DNA of 64,000 bases from Chryseobacterium cupriresistens (GCF_046614675.1 NZ_JBKKJT010000004.1:372001-436000); one strand, 5' to 3'; numbered from the stretch's first letter, positions 25,145 to 34,279 are shown. Made by a program: numbers and translations. Notes: generated from the letters alone by a model not told the origin.

Positions 25145-26032
25145 CTAGTATTTTCTGGCCAGTAAAACGTTCAGTAAGAATGTTCCTGCCCAGTTACTGT
25201 TATTGGTTGTTACACCATTCGTACCGATAAAGTCTACACGGGCAACAGATACGGTAAGCCTGGTTTTACCGCCAGTACCGTTATTGGCCAGACTTACAAA
25301 AGATGCTGTAAACACATCCGGGAAACTTGAGTTGTTTCCTGCGGTAAGAATAGGATACATATTGGTAACATTGAAAGGAGTACCCTGATATTCATACACG
25401 AGGGTCATTCTGCTGGCATTGGAGTAGGAAGCAGTCTGGGCTCTGTCCACAGATGTTTTGCTCACAATCCACCACCTGTCTGTTGCAGCACCTGAATCAT
25501 AGCCTGCATTAGCATGATTGGTCCAGTCAGCAAGGGCTGCTGTTCCAAGGGCATGAGGAGGAATGAAAAGCTGTGTACCATAAATTTCTACATTGCTTGG
25601 TTTTGGAAGAACTGTAAAAGATAAATCCCATGTTCCTCCGGAAGTATTACTGTTGTTTACTACTTCGGCATATGCTCCAGTAGGGATTACAAAAGAAGCA
25701 ACAGGAGTATTGTCTATTCTTAAAGTATTTCCACTGGAAGCCTGTAATGTAATAGCATTGGGAGAAATGTTCTTAATCTTATAAATTCTTCCTGTAAAAC
25801 TGGTTGTCCCGGTTCCGATCACAGGAAGGGTAAAGGTGGCATCTGCAGTTCCGTTATAGGTAATATAATGATCAGTAGCCAGAATATTATACGTTGTAGC
25901 AGTAATCTGAGTATAGCCAGCCCTTAAAGAACCGTTTACAGCAAGCGTACTGTTAGGTGTTGTTGTATTAATGCCTACTTGTGCAGTTAAGGGAATAGCA
26001 GCCAATAAAAGGATCGAAATGTATTTTCTCAT
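25145..26032 (-). CDS. Hypothetical secreted protein with GINT-type N-terminus
   Basis: The 295-residue protein has a signal peptide, MRKYISILLLAAIPLTAQ, then VGINTTTPNSTLAVNGSLRAGY, an opening shared by many exported flavobacterial proteins and resembling adhesin head repeats. The rest is Ser/Thr/Asn-rich beta sequence (TLPVIGTGTTSFTGRIYKIK, ALGTAALADWTNHANAGY). There is no type IX sorting tail. ATG 26032 is chosen because it opens the signal peptide; a longer reading adds seven residues. A TATTTTTG box (26060-26053 on the minus strand) lies 20 bases upstream. Its role is unknown, perhaps a surface or biofilm protein. The gene at 59450 has the same type of start. Confidence 0.8.
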   Translation of the reverse strand: MRKYISILLLAAIPLTAQVGINTTTPNSTLAVNGSLRAGYTQITATTYNILATDHYITYNGTADATFTLPVIGTGTTSFTGRIYKIKNISPNAITLQASSGNTLRIDNTPVASFVIPTGAYAEVVNNSNTSGGTWDLSFTVLPKPSNVEIYGTQLFIPPHALGTAALADWTNHANAGYDSGAATDRWWIVSKTSVDRAQTASYSNASRMTLVYEYQGTPFNVTNMYPILTAGNNSSFPDVFTASFVSLANNGTGGKTRLTVSVARVDFIGTNGVTTNNSNWAGTFLLNVLLARKY

Positions 26033-26314
26033 ATTGCATAATTTAATTAACACAAAAATATAAAAAAAACATATGAAAATTATTTGATAATGAATATTTT
26101 AAATGTTTTTTAAATAAACCATTAAGATTTTAATATCAATAAATGTTCGGCATTTCTCAATGTACACTATTTTAAGCGGAATTATCTCCTTGAGATACAT
26201 ACTATGCTTTCTTTAAAAAATCTTGGTATGATATATGTAAGATTTATCATGAACCGGAATGAATTTCATTAAATGATATTGGTTTAATTGAAAACATTCA
26301 AAAATATGAACATT

Positions 26315-26578
26315 ATGAAAAAGTTATTAATTTCAACAGTATTGTTATTAGGTTTATCCATGAATGTTGCTGCCCAGAAACATCCGCCGGTACCTCCGCA
26401 TCCTTCAAAAAGTGAGTTGGTCAATATTAAAATGCAAGAACTTACCAAAAAATACAATACTGAAAAAAAACTGATCCTTAATCACCCGCTTGCGACCAAA
26501 AAGATGAAGAGAGATCAGATGAAAGCTTTGAATGAAAGATATGCAGCTGAAAAACGATTGCTTAGACAGGCAAGATAA
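26315..26578 (+). CDS. Small secreted basic protein, unknown
   Basis: The 87-residue product starts MKKLLISTVLLLGLSMNVAAQ, a clear signal peptide. A mature region of about 65 residues follows: a Pro-rich turn (HPPVPPHPSKSE), then two charged helices rich in Lys and Leu (MQELTKKYNTEKKLIL, MKRDQMKALNERYAAEKRLL). An ATG three codons earlier (26306) is equally usable. I do not recognise it; small exported helical proteins of this kind are common in the group. It is monocistronic with a terminator at 26666. Confidence 0.7.
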   Translation: MKKLLISTVLLLGLSMNVAAQKHPPVPPHPSKSELVNIKMQELTKKYNTEKKLILNHPLATKKMKRDQMKALNERYAAEKRLLRQAR

Positions 26579-26665
26579 TACAGTATTTTTGCAGTTTTTA
26601 AAATGGTAAAACCAGTTTTTTATCCGTAAAGTTTTGAAAAGTTTTCAACGTAAGGAAAGTTTATT

Positions 26666-26700
26666 GAAAGAGAATGCATTGTGTATTCTCTTTCTTTGTT
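26666..26700 (+). terminator. Terminator after the small secreted protein gene
   Basis: GAAAGAGAAT (26666-26675) and ATTCTCTTTC (26685-26694) pair perfectly, followed by a T-rich tail. Confidence 0.65.
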
Positions 26701-26805
26701 GAAAATTGAATGAAAACAGCTTTATTGGTGCATTTTAAGATCAGTTTGAAGAAACATAAAACATCCAATATTTTTCCTTAAATTCGCATAAAAATTTTTA
26801 AAGTA

Positions 26806-28194
26806 ATGAATTACGATATTATTGTCATTGGAAGTGGTCCTGGTGGATATGTTACTGCGATCAGAGCAGCGCAATTAGGTTTCAAAACCGCAATTATCGA
26901 GAAAGAAAATTTAGGAGGAATCTGCCTTAACTGGGGATGTATTCCAACTAAAGCTTTATTGAAATCTGCTCAGGTTTTTCATTATATCAACCATGCTGAA
27001 GATTATGGTTTGAATAAAGTGGAGGCAAGCTTTGAATTCCCGAATGTGATTCAGAGAAGCCGTGGTGTTGCCAGCAAAATGAGCAAAGGAATCGAATTCT
27101 TGATGAAAAAGAATAAGATTGACGTAATTCTTGGTACTGCAAAAGTACAGAAAGGTAAAAAAGTTTCTGTTACAGATAAAGAAGGAAAAGTAACTGAATA
27201 TACAGGTACTCACATTATTATCGCTACAGGAGCTCGTTCAAGAGAATTACCAAACTTACCGCAGGATGGTAAAAAAGTAATCGGATACAGACAGGCATTA
27301 TCTCTTCCTGAGCAGCCGAAATCTATGATCGTTGTAGGTTCCGGAGCTATCGGGGTAGAATTTGCTGATTTCTATAACACAATGGGAACTAAAGTAACCA
27401 TTGTTGAATTCATGCCAAACATCGTACCGGTAGAAGATGAAGAAATCTCAAAACACTTGGAGAAATCTCTGAAGAAGACAGGAATCGAAATCATGACAAA
27501 CGCTTCAGTGGAAAGTGTTGATACATCTGGTGAAGGAGTAAAAGCTACTGTGAAAACAGCTAACGGAAACATCACTCTTGAAGCTGATATCTTATTATCT
27601 GCTGTAGGTATTGCTGCTAATATCGAGAACATTGGGCTAGAAGAAGTAGGAATCCAGACAGATAAAGGAAGAGTATTGGTAAACGAGTGGTATGAAACTT
27701 CAGTACCTGGTTACTATGCGATCGGAGATATTATCCCAACTCAGGCATTGGCTCACGTAGCATCTGCAGAAGGAATTACTTGTGTGGAAAAAATCAAAGG
27801 AATGCATGTTGAGAAAATCGACTACGGCAATATTCCAGGATGTACATACTGCCACCCTGAAGTAGCGTCTGTAGGTCTTACTGAAAAGCAGGCTAAAGAA
27901 AAAGGATACGAAATCAAAGTTGGTAAATTCCCTCTTTCTGCAAGTGGTAAAGCTACTGCAAACGGAAACACAGACGGATTTATCAAAGTGATTTTCGATG
28001 CTAAATACGGAGAGTGGTTAGGATGCCATATGATCGGTGATGGAGTAACAGATATGGTTGCTGAAGCTGTTGTAGCGAGAAAATTAGAAACCACAGGTCA
28101 CGAGATCATCAAATCTATCCACCCGCACCCAACAGTTTCTGAAGCGATTATGGAAGCTGCAGCTGCTGCTTACGGTGAGGTGATTCATATTTAA
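26806..28194 (+). CDS. lpdA: Dihydrolipoyl dehydrogenase (E3)
   Basis: The 462-residue flavoprotein opens with the FAD motif IGSGPGGYVTAIRAAQLG and the redox disulfide GGICLNWGCIPTKALL (Cys40/Cys45). It has the NAD motif VVGSGAIGVEFADF and the C-terminal His-Glu active site in SIHPHPTVSEAIMEAA. It reoxidises the lipoyl groups of 2-oxoacid dehydrogenase complexes and the glycine cleavage system using NAD. The E1 of such a complex is at the start of this window, but the two genes are 25 kb apart and not linked as an operon. It has its own terminator. Confidence 0.96.
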   Translation: MNYDIIVIGSGPGGYVTAIRAAQLGFKTAIIEKENLGGICLNWGCIPTKALLKSAQVFHYINHAEDYGLNKVEASFEFPNVIQRSRGVASKMSKGIEFLMKKNKIDVILGTAKVQKGKKVSVTDKEGKVTEYTGTHIIIATGARSRELPNLPQDGKKVIGYRQALSLPEQPKSMIVVGSGAIGVEFADFYNTMGTKVTIVEFMPNIVPVEDEEISKHLEKSLKKTGIEIMTNASVESVDTSGEGVKATVKTANGNITLEADILLSAVGIAANIENIGLEEVGIQTDKGRVLVNEWYETSVPGYYAIGDIIPTQALAHVASAEGITCVEKIKGMHVEKIDYGNIPGCTYCHPEVASVGLTEKQAKEKGYEIKVGKFPLSASGKATANGNTDGFIKVIFDAKYGEWLGCHMIGDGVTDMVAEAVVARKLETTGHEIIKSIHPHPTVSEAIMEAAAAAYGEVIHI

Positions 28195-28223
28195 TCTGAA
28201 ATACAGAATCTTATATATAATTT

Positions 28224-28248
28224 AAACCCGGATTTTCCGGGTTTTTTT
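28224..28248. terminator. Terminator between lpdA and the SnoaL-like gene
   Basis: AAACCCGGA, TTT loop, TCCGGGTTT, then a T run on the plus strand and an A/T-rich tail on the minus. It lies between convergent genes. Confidence 0.8.
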
Positions 28249-28277
28249 AGTGAAAGTAATAATAACTTTGTAAATCT

Positions 28278-29255
28278 CTATTGCACATTAATAGCTTTGG
28301 ACTGCATTTCTTCATTAAGTTTATAGCTATCCTCCAGAAAATGATATTTCACAATTTTACCATTCACTACTTTAAAAATCACAACAAATTCAGTAGTAAA
28401 TATCTTATTGAATTTTAAAATTTTTGAAGACAGATATCCAGTAGCAGTGGCATTTTCACCATTAACAGCTATAAAGTCGATTTCAAATTTTTCAGGTTTG
28501 ACATTTGAGTATAATTCTTCAAAAAATTCTTCTATTTCCTTCTTAGTTTGCCTTTTACCTGTCCACGGAAATTTTTGTTTATTTCCAGGCAAGTCCCAGT
28601 CTGCATGATCAGAAAATAAATCTAAAATATTTCCTTCCTTTTTTCCGGATTGTAAAGCAAAAAATTCATCTATTACCTCTTTTGTTGTTTTTAGAGATTC
28701 TTTGTTGATAGGTAACGATGGATTTTTAAATATATTTATTCTATCTACATCTTCTGAAGTAAAATCAGGATCTACATACACATGTATACGTTTGATAAAT
28801 TCATCTTCGAATTCAAAAACATTGCAGAATTTACCATAAGAAATCTTATTATCAGGCCACTCCTTTCCGGATTTTGTAATTCCCCTTTCTGTCCCTTCTA
28901 CCACAATACTATGGTCAGAAATTACATATTTAAAATTATCAATATCATGGCTGAGGCTTTGAAGATGAGCACCCATTACTTTTCCAAAATTTGTGATTCC
29001 ATTTTTTCCCTTTTCAAACCCGAATTTAGGATAATATATTTCTACATCATCTGTATAGAGATTAAAATATTCTTCGTCAAATTGCCCTTCATCCACTTTT
29101 TTGAAATACGTTTTCACTTTGTTTTTGCGAAGTGTCGCAAGATCTGTATTGTTCATATTTTTTTGTTGTTGTATTGCTGACCTGTCCTGAGCTTTCATAT
29201 TGGTAATGTTTATGAATATCAGAAGAGTAGCTGTTATTATGATATTGTTCTTCAT
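28278..29255 (-). CDS. Secreted protein with two SnoaL/NTF2-like domains
   Basis: The 325-residue protein has a signal peptide (MKNNIIITATLLIFINITNMKAQ) and two cone-shaped alpha+beta domains of the NTF2/SnoaL type. The first is at about 45-180 (VKTYFKKVDEGQFDEEYFNLYTDDVEIYYP) and the second at about 190-315 (VIDEFFALQSGKKEGNILDLFSDHADWDLPG). SnoaL-like proteins bind or isomerise small molecules; exported tandem copies are poorly known. It follows the TetR gene on the same strand after 40 bp, and a second copy of the TetR operator lies just upstream of its start (29261-29281). It is therefore the likely target of that repressor. Confidence 0.82.
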   Translation of the reverse strand: MKNNIIITATLLIFINITNMKAQDRSAIQQQKNMNNTDLATLRKNKVKTYFKKVDEGQFDEEYFNLYTDDVEIYYPKFGFEKGKNGITNFGKVMGAHLQSLSHDIDNFKYVISDHSIVVEGTERGITKSGKEWPDNKISYGKFCNVFEFEDEFIKRIHVYVDPDFTSEDVDRINIFKNPSLPINKESLKTTKEVIDEFFALQSGKKEGNILDLFSDHADWDLPGNKQKFPWTGKRQTKKEIEEFFEELYSNVKPEKFEIDFIAVNGENATATGYLSSKILKFNKIFTTEFVVIFKVVNGKIVKYHFLEDSYKLNEEMQSKAINVQ

Positions 29256-29260
29256 TTTTA

Positions 29261-29281
29261 TTTAAACCGATCGTTCCAGAA
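29261..29281. promoter_or_regulatory. TetR operator copy upstream of the SnoaL-like gene
   Basis: TTTAAACCGATCGTTCCAGA closely matches TTTAAACCAATCGTTCCAAA at 29890-29909. It lies 5 bp upstream of the ATG (29255), so bound repressor would block elongation or initiation. Confidence 0.65.
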
Positions 29282-29295
29282 TTTGATAAAAAAAA

Positions 29296-29874
29296 TTATT
29301 TCTTAATTTGATCTATTAAAAAATCAACCATTTCCATTACTTCCTTTTTATTTTGGGTCAGGTTATAATGGCTCCAGAAACTGCTGAAAGAAGATAATAT
29401 ATAGCGGGCAATAATCTGAGCTGAAGTTGTACTTTTGATATTTCCATCTTCCTGAGCCTGTAATATTGCTTTTTCTAAAATAGCCAGTAAAGATTTGCCA
29501 CTTTTTAAAATAAGCTGCCTGGCTTCCTGATCTTCCGGAACAATTTCGAAAATGGTTTTCACCGTAAGGCATGCTTTATTATCAGTTACAGTTTGTTCAA
29601 CAACATCACGGATAATGTTTTCAAGCGCGGTTATACCTTCATTTTTTGCTTGTAACGCCTGGTAATATTGATTTTCTTTGAAATCAGAATAATTGGATAA
29701 GCATTTTAAGAACAAATCATGTTTATTACCATAGGTATCATAAATACTGCTTCTGTTCAGCTTCATAGCATCTACAATATCGTGCATTGAGGTAGCGTGA
29801 TATCCCTTTTCCCAAAAGAGATTACGGGCTAATTCCAGTTTTTCCGTATAATCGAATTCTTTATTTCTTGGCAT
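29296..29874 (-). CDS. TetR/AcrR-family transcriptional regulator
   Basis: The 192-residue protein has the TetR DNA-binding domain: YTEKLELARNLFWEKGYHATSMHDIVDAM (split), then LNRSSIYDTYGNKHDLFLKCL, followed by an all-helical ligand domain. ATG 29874 gives the normal start MPRNKEFDYTEK. Upstream, an operator-like 20-bp sequence sits exactly between the TTTG and TATATTTG promoter boxes, which indicates auto-repression. The TATATTTG box ends 4 bases before the ATG, so the mRNA should be leaderless or nearly so. Inducer unknown. Confidence 0.9.
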   Translation of the reverse strand: MPRNKEFDYTEKLELARNLFWEKGYHATSMHDIVDAMKLNRSSIYDTYGNKHDLFLKCLSNYSDFKENQYYQALQAKNEGITALENIIRDVVEQTVTDNKACLTVKTIFEIVPEDQEARQLILKSGKSLLAILEKAILQAQEDGNIKSTTSAQIIARYILSSFSSFWSHYNLTQNKKEVMEMVDFLIDQIKK

Positions 29875-29878
29875 ACTG

Positions 29879-29909
29879 CAAATATACAATTTAAACCAAT
29901 CGTTCCAAA
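29879..29909 (-). promoter_or_regulatory. TetR promoter with operator between the boxes
   Basis: Minus strand: TTTG (29909-29906), 19 bp, TATATTTG (29886-29879). The spacer is filled by the shared motif TTTAAACCAATCGTTCCAAA (plus strand 29890-29909). The ATG follows 4 bases after the -7 box. Confidence 0.75.
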
Positions 29910-29981
29910 TTGAATTTATTATTATTTAGATTCTTTATTAGCGTGTAAGGCTGGCAATTGATTCTTTAAACATGTAAAAAT

Positions 29982-30012
29982 AACCTAACAGGTTTTTAAA
30001 ACCTGTTAGGTT
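29982..30012. terminator. 15-bp palindromic hairpin downstream of the chromate transporter
   Basis: AACCTAACAGGTTTT and its exact complement around one T. The minus-strand tail is TTATTTTTA. It lies about 110 bp past the chromate transporter stop. Hairpins of this CCTAACAGGTT type recur between genes in flavobacteria, so it may also count as a dispersed element. Confidence 0.6.
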
Positions 30013-30118
30013 TAATGCCCATCTAATTGATAAGAAAATCAATTCGCTCCAGGATTAATCATACAACCAAAGATTTTTATCTGTGGTTTTTTATAGAAAG
30101 TATACTCATTAGTGTTTT

Positions 30119-31246
30119 TCAGGATAAAAAGCTTAGTAAAAAACCTAGTAGTGCTCCTCCGATAACTAAAAAAGCACTGTTTAGTTTTTTAAATCCGAAT
30201 ACAACAGCTATACTTATACAGGCGATAAGAGTTGTTTTCCAGTCGGTAATGCTGTCAATTCCCATAGTGATGCATACAGACAGAATGAGAGCTACAGAAG
30301 CCACATTTACACCGTTAAGAAAAGATGAAAATGTTGCAGAATTTCTCATTTTATTTATGAAAGGACCAGACAACGCAACAAATATAAAAGAAGGAAGGAA
30401 TATGGCTAAAGTAGATACCAAAGCCCCCGAAAGTCCATTGATCTGATATCCGATAAATGTCACTGAAGAAAACACAGGCCCCGGAGTAAACTGGCCTACG
30501 GCGATAGCATCTATAAGTTCCTGACGGGTAATAATCCCTCTGGAAACAAGCTCTGTATCCAGAAAAGCGAATAAAACATATCCACTGCCATATAATATAA
30601 CTCCGATTTTCAGAAAGATCCAGAATAATTTTAAATTGAGCAGAGAAGATGTGTTAGACAGTAAAAACTGAAGTGGACTAATAAAAATAAAATTGTTCAG
30701 CTTTTTATTTCTTTGCTGATACTCTATCATCAATATTAAAAATCCGGCTCCGAACATTAATACTATTTCACTGATTTTTAACAAAGAACATATGAGAACA
30801 ATTCCTCCAACAGCCGCTAATGGGAAAGTTTTTACTGATTTTTTTGCCAGTGGGAATACGGCACCTATTATAATCGCTATAATGGCAGGCTTTATTCCAT
30901 AAATAAAAGGAGATACTTCGGGAAGCCTGCCATATTCTTTGTATAGCCATGCAAAAATACCGGTAATAATAACCGCAGGAAATATAAAACAAAGCCCGGC
31001 AACTATAAGTCCTTTCCAGCCTGCTCTTTCACGTCCTATATGGATTGCCATTTCAGTACTGTTAGGACCGGGAATGAGATTGGTAGCTCCAATAAGATCC
31101 AGAAATTCCTGATCTGTCAGCCACTTTTTTTCAGCTACCACTTCTTTTTGCATCATTGCAATATGGGCTGCCGGGCCTCCAAATCCAATGATTCCGAGCT
31201 TCAGAAATAATTTGGCAAGGTCTTTTAAGTCATTATTATTGTTCAC
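30119..31246 (-). CDS. chrA: Chromate transporter (CHR family)
   Basis: The 375-residue membrane protein has two homologous halves, as in long-chain ChrA. The first has the signature FLKLGIIGFGGPAAHIAMMQKE and GATNLIPGPNSTEMAIHIG. The second has AVGQFTPGPVFSSVTFIGY. About ten hydrophobic helices alternate between. ChrA expels chromate using the proton gradient; CHR members also occur in strains without chromate resistance. The start is GTG at 31246 (NNNNDLKDLAKLFLKLG); no ATG fits upstream of the first helix. It is monocistronic. Confidence 0.9.
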   Translation of the reverse strand: MNNNNDLKDLAKLFLKLGIIGFGGPAAHIAMMQKEVVAEKKWLTDQEFLDLIGATNLIPGPNSTEMAIHIGRERAGWKGLIVAGLCFIFPAVIITGIFAWLYKEYGRLPEVSPFIYGIKPAIIAIIIGAVFPLAKKSVKTFPLAAVGGIVLICSLLKISEIVLMFGAGFLILMIEYQQRNKKLNNFIFISPLQFLLSNTSSLLNLKLFWIFLKIGVILYGSGYVLFAFLDTELVSRGIITRQELIDAIAVGQFTPGPVFSSVTFIGYQINGLSGALVSTLAIFLPSFIFVALSGPFINKMRNSATFSSFLNGVNVASVALILSVCITMGIDSITDWKTTLIACISIAVVFGFKKLNSAFLVIGGALLGFLLSFLS

Positions 31247-31526
31247 TTTAAACGATTTGTTTTACAAGAACCATTTATTAAAAATTGATTTGATAAAAGT
31301 AAAAAACTATAGTATATATTTTAATGTCTGCATGATCATTTTTTACATTAATTTTGAAAAGTATAGGCTTTAATAGCAGATTGTAAAGGTCAGGCTGGTT
31401 AAGGATTTAAAGCTGTTTGATTGAATTTTAATGTGATTACAGCGATTTTTCTTAAAATAATTTTAAAATTAGCATATTTATAAAAATTAACTTAATTATT
31501 TCAGACTGTTTTCTTACATTTATTCA

Positions 31527-32327
31527 ATGAATTTTGAGAGAGTAGGACTTGTTTTATCAGGAGGCGGTACCAAAGGAATCGCTCATGCAGGAGTATTAAA
31601 ATTCTTACAGGAAAAAGGTATTGAGATAGATATTCTTTCCTGCTGCAGCGCAGGATCTATTGTAGGATGTCTTCATGCTGTCGGAAAAACTCCGGAAGAA
31701 ATCCTGGAATTCTTCAATTCTGTCTATTTTTTCAATTGGAAACACTTTACGTTCAATCAGCCGGGACTGGTTTCTTCAGTGATCTTCAGAAACTACCTGA
31801 AACCTATTTTCCACGAAATGAAATTAGGTGATCTTGATATTGAAGTGAAAATCGTAGCTACAGAGTTGGTTGCAGGTACCCAGAAAATTTTTGATAAAGA
31901 TTTTGAAATTGTTGATGCCATTATTGCCTCTTGCTCCATTCCGGGAATCACAACTCCTTATATCATCGGTGATGAAATGTATTGTGATGGAGGAGTACTG
32001 AATAACTTTCCGGCAGATATCATCAGAGAAGACTGTGATAAGCTGATCGGTGTATTTGTATCTCCACCCAATGAAGCAAAGATTAAGGATCTAAACTCTA
32101 TTAAAGCTATTGTTTCCCGCTCTTACGACCTTCTGTCCTACAGAATCGAAAAAATAAAATTTGATTACTGTGACTGGTTCATTTCTTCCCAAAAATTATC
32201 TTCCTACGGAACTTTCGAACGGAGAAAAGACAGACTGGAAGAGATTTTCAATATCGGTTACAAAGCAGCAAAAGAAAGCTATGAAGAAAGTACTTTTTTC
32301 ACAGAATTAAAACAATCTGGAACATAA
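31527..32327 (+). CDS. Patatin-like phospholipase
   Basis: The 266-residue protein has the oxyanion loop GGGTKG (residues 12-17), the nucleophile elbow SCCSAGS (Ser41) and the partner Asp154 in CDGGVLNNFP. The elbow normally reads GxSxG; here the first Gly is Cys (CCSAG), an unusual substitution. No signal peptide is visible, so the enzyme is cytoplasmic or exported by another route. Family members hydrolyse phospholipids or other acyl esters. The ATG at 31527 leads directly into the first beta strand (VGLVLSGG), so the start is firm. It is monocistronic. Confidence 0.88.
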   Translation: MNFERVGLVLSGGGTKGIAHAGVLKFLQEKGIEIDILSCCSAGSIVGCLHAVGKTPEEILEFFNSVYFFNWKHFTFNQPGLVSSVIFRNYLKPIFHEMKLGDLDIEVKIVATELVAGTQKIFDKDFEIVDAIIASCSIPGITTPYIIGDEMYCDGGVLNNFPADIIREDCDKLIGVFVSPPNEAKIKDLNSIKAIVSRSYDLLSYRIEKIKFDYCDWFISSQKLSSYGTFERRKDRLEEIFNIGYKAAKESYEESTFFTELKQSGT

Positions 32328-32332
32328 AAAAA

Positions 32333-32362
32333 TCCTGCATTAATCAATACAGGACTTTTATT
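32333..32362 (+). terminator. Probable terminator after the patatin gene
   Basis: TCCTG (32333-32337) and CAGGA (32350-32354) with A-rich and T-rich flanks; a short stem, so only moderately convincing. Confidence 0.5.
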
Positions 32363-32461
32363 TTATAAGAAAGGAAAACAATCTTGGGTTCTAAAAGAGA
32401 AGTTATAGGCAGACTATAATAACTTTCAGCCTCATTCTTTCAGCTTCCCGCTTTTATAATT

Positions 32462-32899
32462 CTAATTTTTCACGACATATCCGTCCTGGCGAACAATTTC
32501 ACGGTCATTCGCATCATTTACAACTAATGTATAAGGTGCTTTTTTCGGAGAATCTGTAAGATAATTTCTCCAGATCTGATAGCTGTGCCCTTCATTGTTG
32601 AATTCGATATAATAATTTCCTCCTGTACCGTCAGGAATCAGTTCACCATCGCTGATGATCATGCTTGGCTTAGCGGTGATCTTTGCATTGGCATTCCAGG
32701 ACTGGTAAAGGTATTTGCCATTCGGTTGTTTGTCGATTCTGATCTTGAACTTTTTGGTTTTAATAATAACAGTCTTTGGTACCTGCTGAAGGGCAGAAGA
32801 AGTTATAAAACCGTCTGTTTTCGGAGCGGGAACTTCTTTAGCCTGAACAAAAGAAAACTGGGCTAAACAGAAAGTCCCTAATAAAATATGCTTTATCAT
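32462..32899 (-). CDS. Hypothetical secreted protein
   Basis: The 145-residue protein has a signal peptide (MIKHILLGTFCLAQFSFVQA). The single beta-rich domain includes KTVIIKTKKFKIRIDKQPNGKYLYQSW (split), a DGELIPDGTGGNYYIEF turn and YQIWRNYL. I do not recognise the family. No lipobox or sorting tail. It stands alone. Confidence 0.75.
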   Translation of the reverse strand: MIKHILLGTFCLAQFSFVQAKEVPAPKTDGFITSSALQQVPKTVIIKTKKFKIRIDKQPNGKYLYQSWNANAKITAKPSMIISDGELIPDGTGGNYYIEFNNEGHSYQIWRNYLTDSPKKAPYTLVVNDANDREIVRQDGYVVKN

Positions 32900-33051
32900 A
32901 TTAAGTGGTTATTGGTTAACATTTCAGATTCTATCAAATATAAAGCCATATTTCAGCTGAATGTTCTTTTTAGGAACAAGTGCGTAAAGTTTATTACAAT
33001 GATTTTTTAATTATAATAAATTTGTATGAGCTAAAAATAGATTAAAAATAA

Positions 33052-33536
33052 TTATTTAAATATTTCTTTGAACTCATCTGTGTAAGATAACTTTTCATAA
33101 CCTAAGTGCTTAAAATTTCCTTGAATGTAATTTTTTATCTGAAAATAATTTTTATGATAGAATTGTGATATTTTTACAACTTTATTTCCTTCTTTATACA
33201 AGTAAAGATATTCGTAAGTTCCTCCTTTACCTGTCAAATGGCTAAACTTCCAACCTTCAATTTCATGAGTTTATAAGTTTTAGTTAGAAGTCCAAAAAAT
33301 CTTCTCACAACAATAGTATCTTTATCGATTGTTATCTTGATACATTTTGTTCTTACTTCTCCAAAGAGTATTACAAACGAAAAAATAAGTATACTTGGGA
33401 GAAATATTCTTGGAAATACTGGAGTATTATAATTTTTTGTAATAAATATCCCGGGGATAATTGATATAATAATATATAAACAGGCAATCAACAATAAAGC
33501 TGGTAAAAAAGCTTTAAAAGTAAATTTTGTATTCAT
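33052..33536 (-). pseudogene. Small hypothetical membrane protein, frameshifted
   Basis: The 5' part (33536-33234) encodes two hydrophobic helices and a beta region ending FFGLLTKTYK. The next frame continues as THEIEGWKFSHLTGKGGTYEYLYLYKEG...KISQFYHKNY to 33052. Adding one A to the minus-strand AAA at 33272-33270 joins them into one protein of about 160 residues (TKTYKTHEIEGWKF). The downstream half resembles C-terminal halves of short flavobacterial membrane proteins of unknown role. It is either a broken gene or a base error; it is the second single A/T loss in the window. Confidence 0.65.
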
Positions 33537-33559
33537 AATTACAAAATAGACCTCCTAAT

Positions 33560-34279
33560 TTAATGTTCAGGTTTAATCTCAAAATTCTGTGTATAACTTG
33601 CAAAAGCATCTTCCAGGCTTTCAAATTTACCTTTGAATTCATCAATAGGGCAGTCCTGAAGAATATTTCCTTTATGGATAAGAATAACTCTTGAACAAAG
33701 AGCTTCCACTTCCTGCATGATGTGAGTAGATAGTAAAACAGTCTTTTGCTGTCCGATCTGTTTCACCACATTACGGATTTCAATAATCTGATTGGGATCC
33801 AGACCATTGGTAGGTTCATCCAGAATCAGCAGATCCGGCTGATGAATGATAGCTTGTGCCAATCCTACACGTTGCTTGTATCCCTTAGACAACTGTCCGA
33901 TTTTTTTTGATTTTTCCGGAGTAATTCCTACGAGTTCAATCACTTCATCTACTCTGGATTCTGAAATTTTGTGGATATTGGCTACAAACTGAAGGTATTC
34001 TTTCACGTACATCTCCAGATAAAGCGGATTATTCTCCGGAAGAAAACCTATTTTCTTTTTGCTTTCAATCTCATGATCTGAGATATTCATTCCATTAAAA
34101 ATAATTTCTCCCTGATCAATTTTCAGAGCCCCGACAATAGACTTCATCAGCGTAGATTTTCCGGCACCGTTTGGGCCAAGAAGACCGATGATTTCATTTT
34201 TATCAATAGAAATGTTGATGTTGTCAAGAGCAGTCTGTTCACCAAATTTTTTGGTTAAATTGATTATCTGAAGCGGCAT
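33560..34279 (-). CDS. ABC transporter ATP-binding protein, GldA-like
   Basis: The 239-residue ATPase has Walker A GPNGAGKS, the ABC signature LSKGYKQR, Walker B DLLILDEPTNGLDP and the switch His in LLSTHIMQEVEALC. Its closest look-alikes in this phylum include GldA, the ATPase of the gliding-motility ABC transporter, but GldA is normally about 300 residues and this one lacks the longer C-terminal part. No permease gene (gldF/gldG) is nearby, so the assignment to gliding is weak. A plain exporter ATPase is equally possible. Confidence 0.85.
   Translation of the reverse strand: MPLQIINLTKKFGEQTALDNINISIDKNEIIGLLGPNGAGKSTLMKSIVGALKIDQGEIIFNGMNISDHEIESKKKIGFLPENNPLYLEMYVKEYLQFVANIHKISESRVDEVIELVGITPEKSKKIGQLSKGYKQRVGLAQAIIHQPDLLILDEPTNGLDPNQIIEIRNVVKQIGQQKTVLLSTHIMQEVEALCSRVILIHKGNILQDCPIDEFKGKFESLEDAFASYTQNFEIKPEH

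Noticed and set aside
33560..34279. Firm call of gldA for the ABC ATPase
   Set aside because: The protein is shorter than usual GldA and no gldF/gldG permease genes are nearby.
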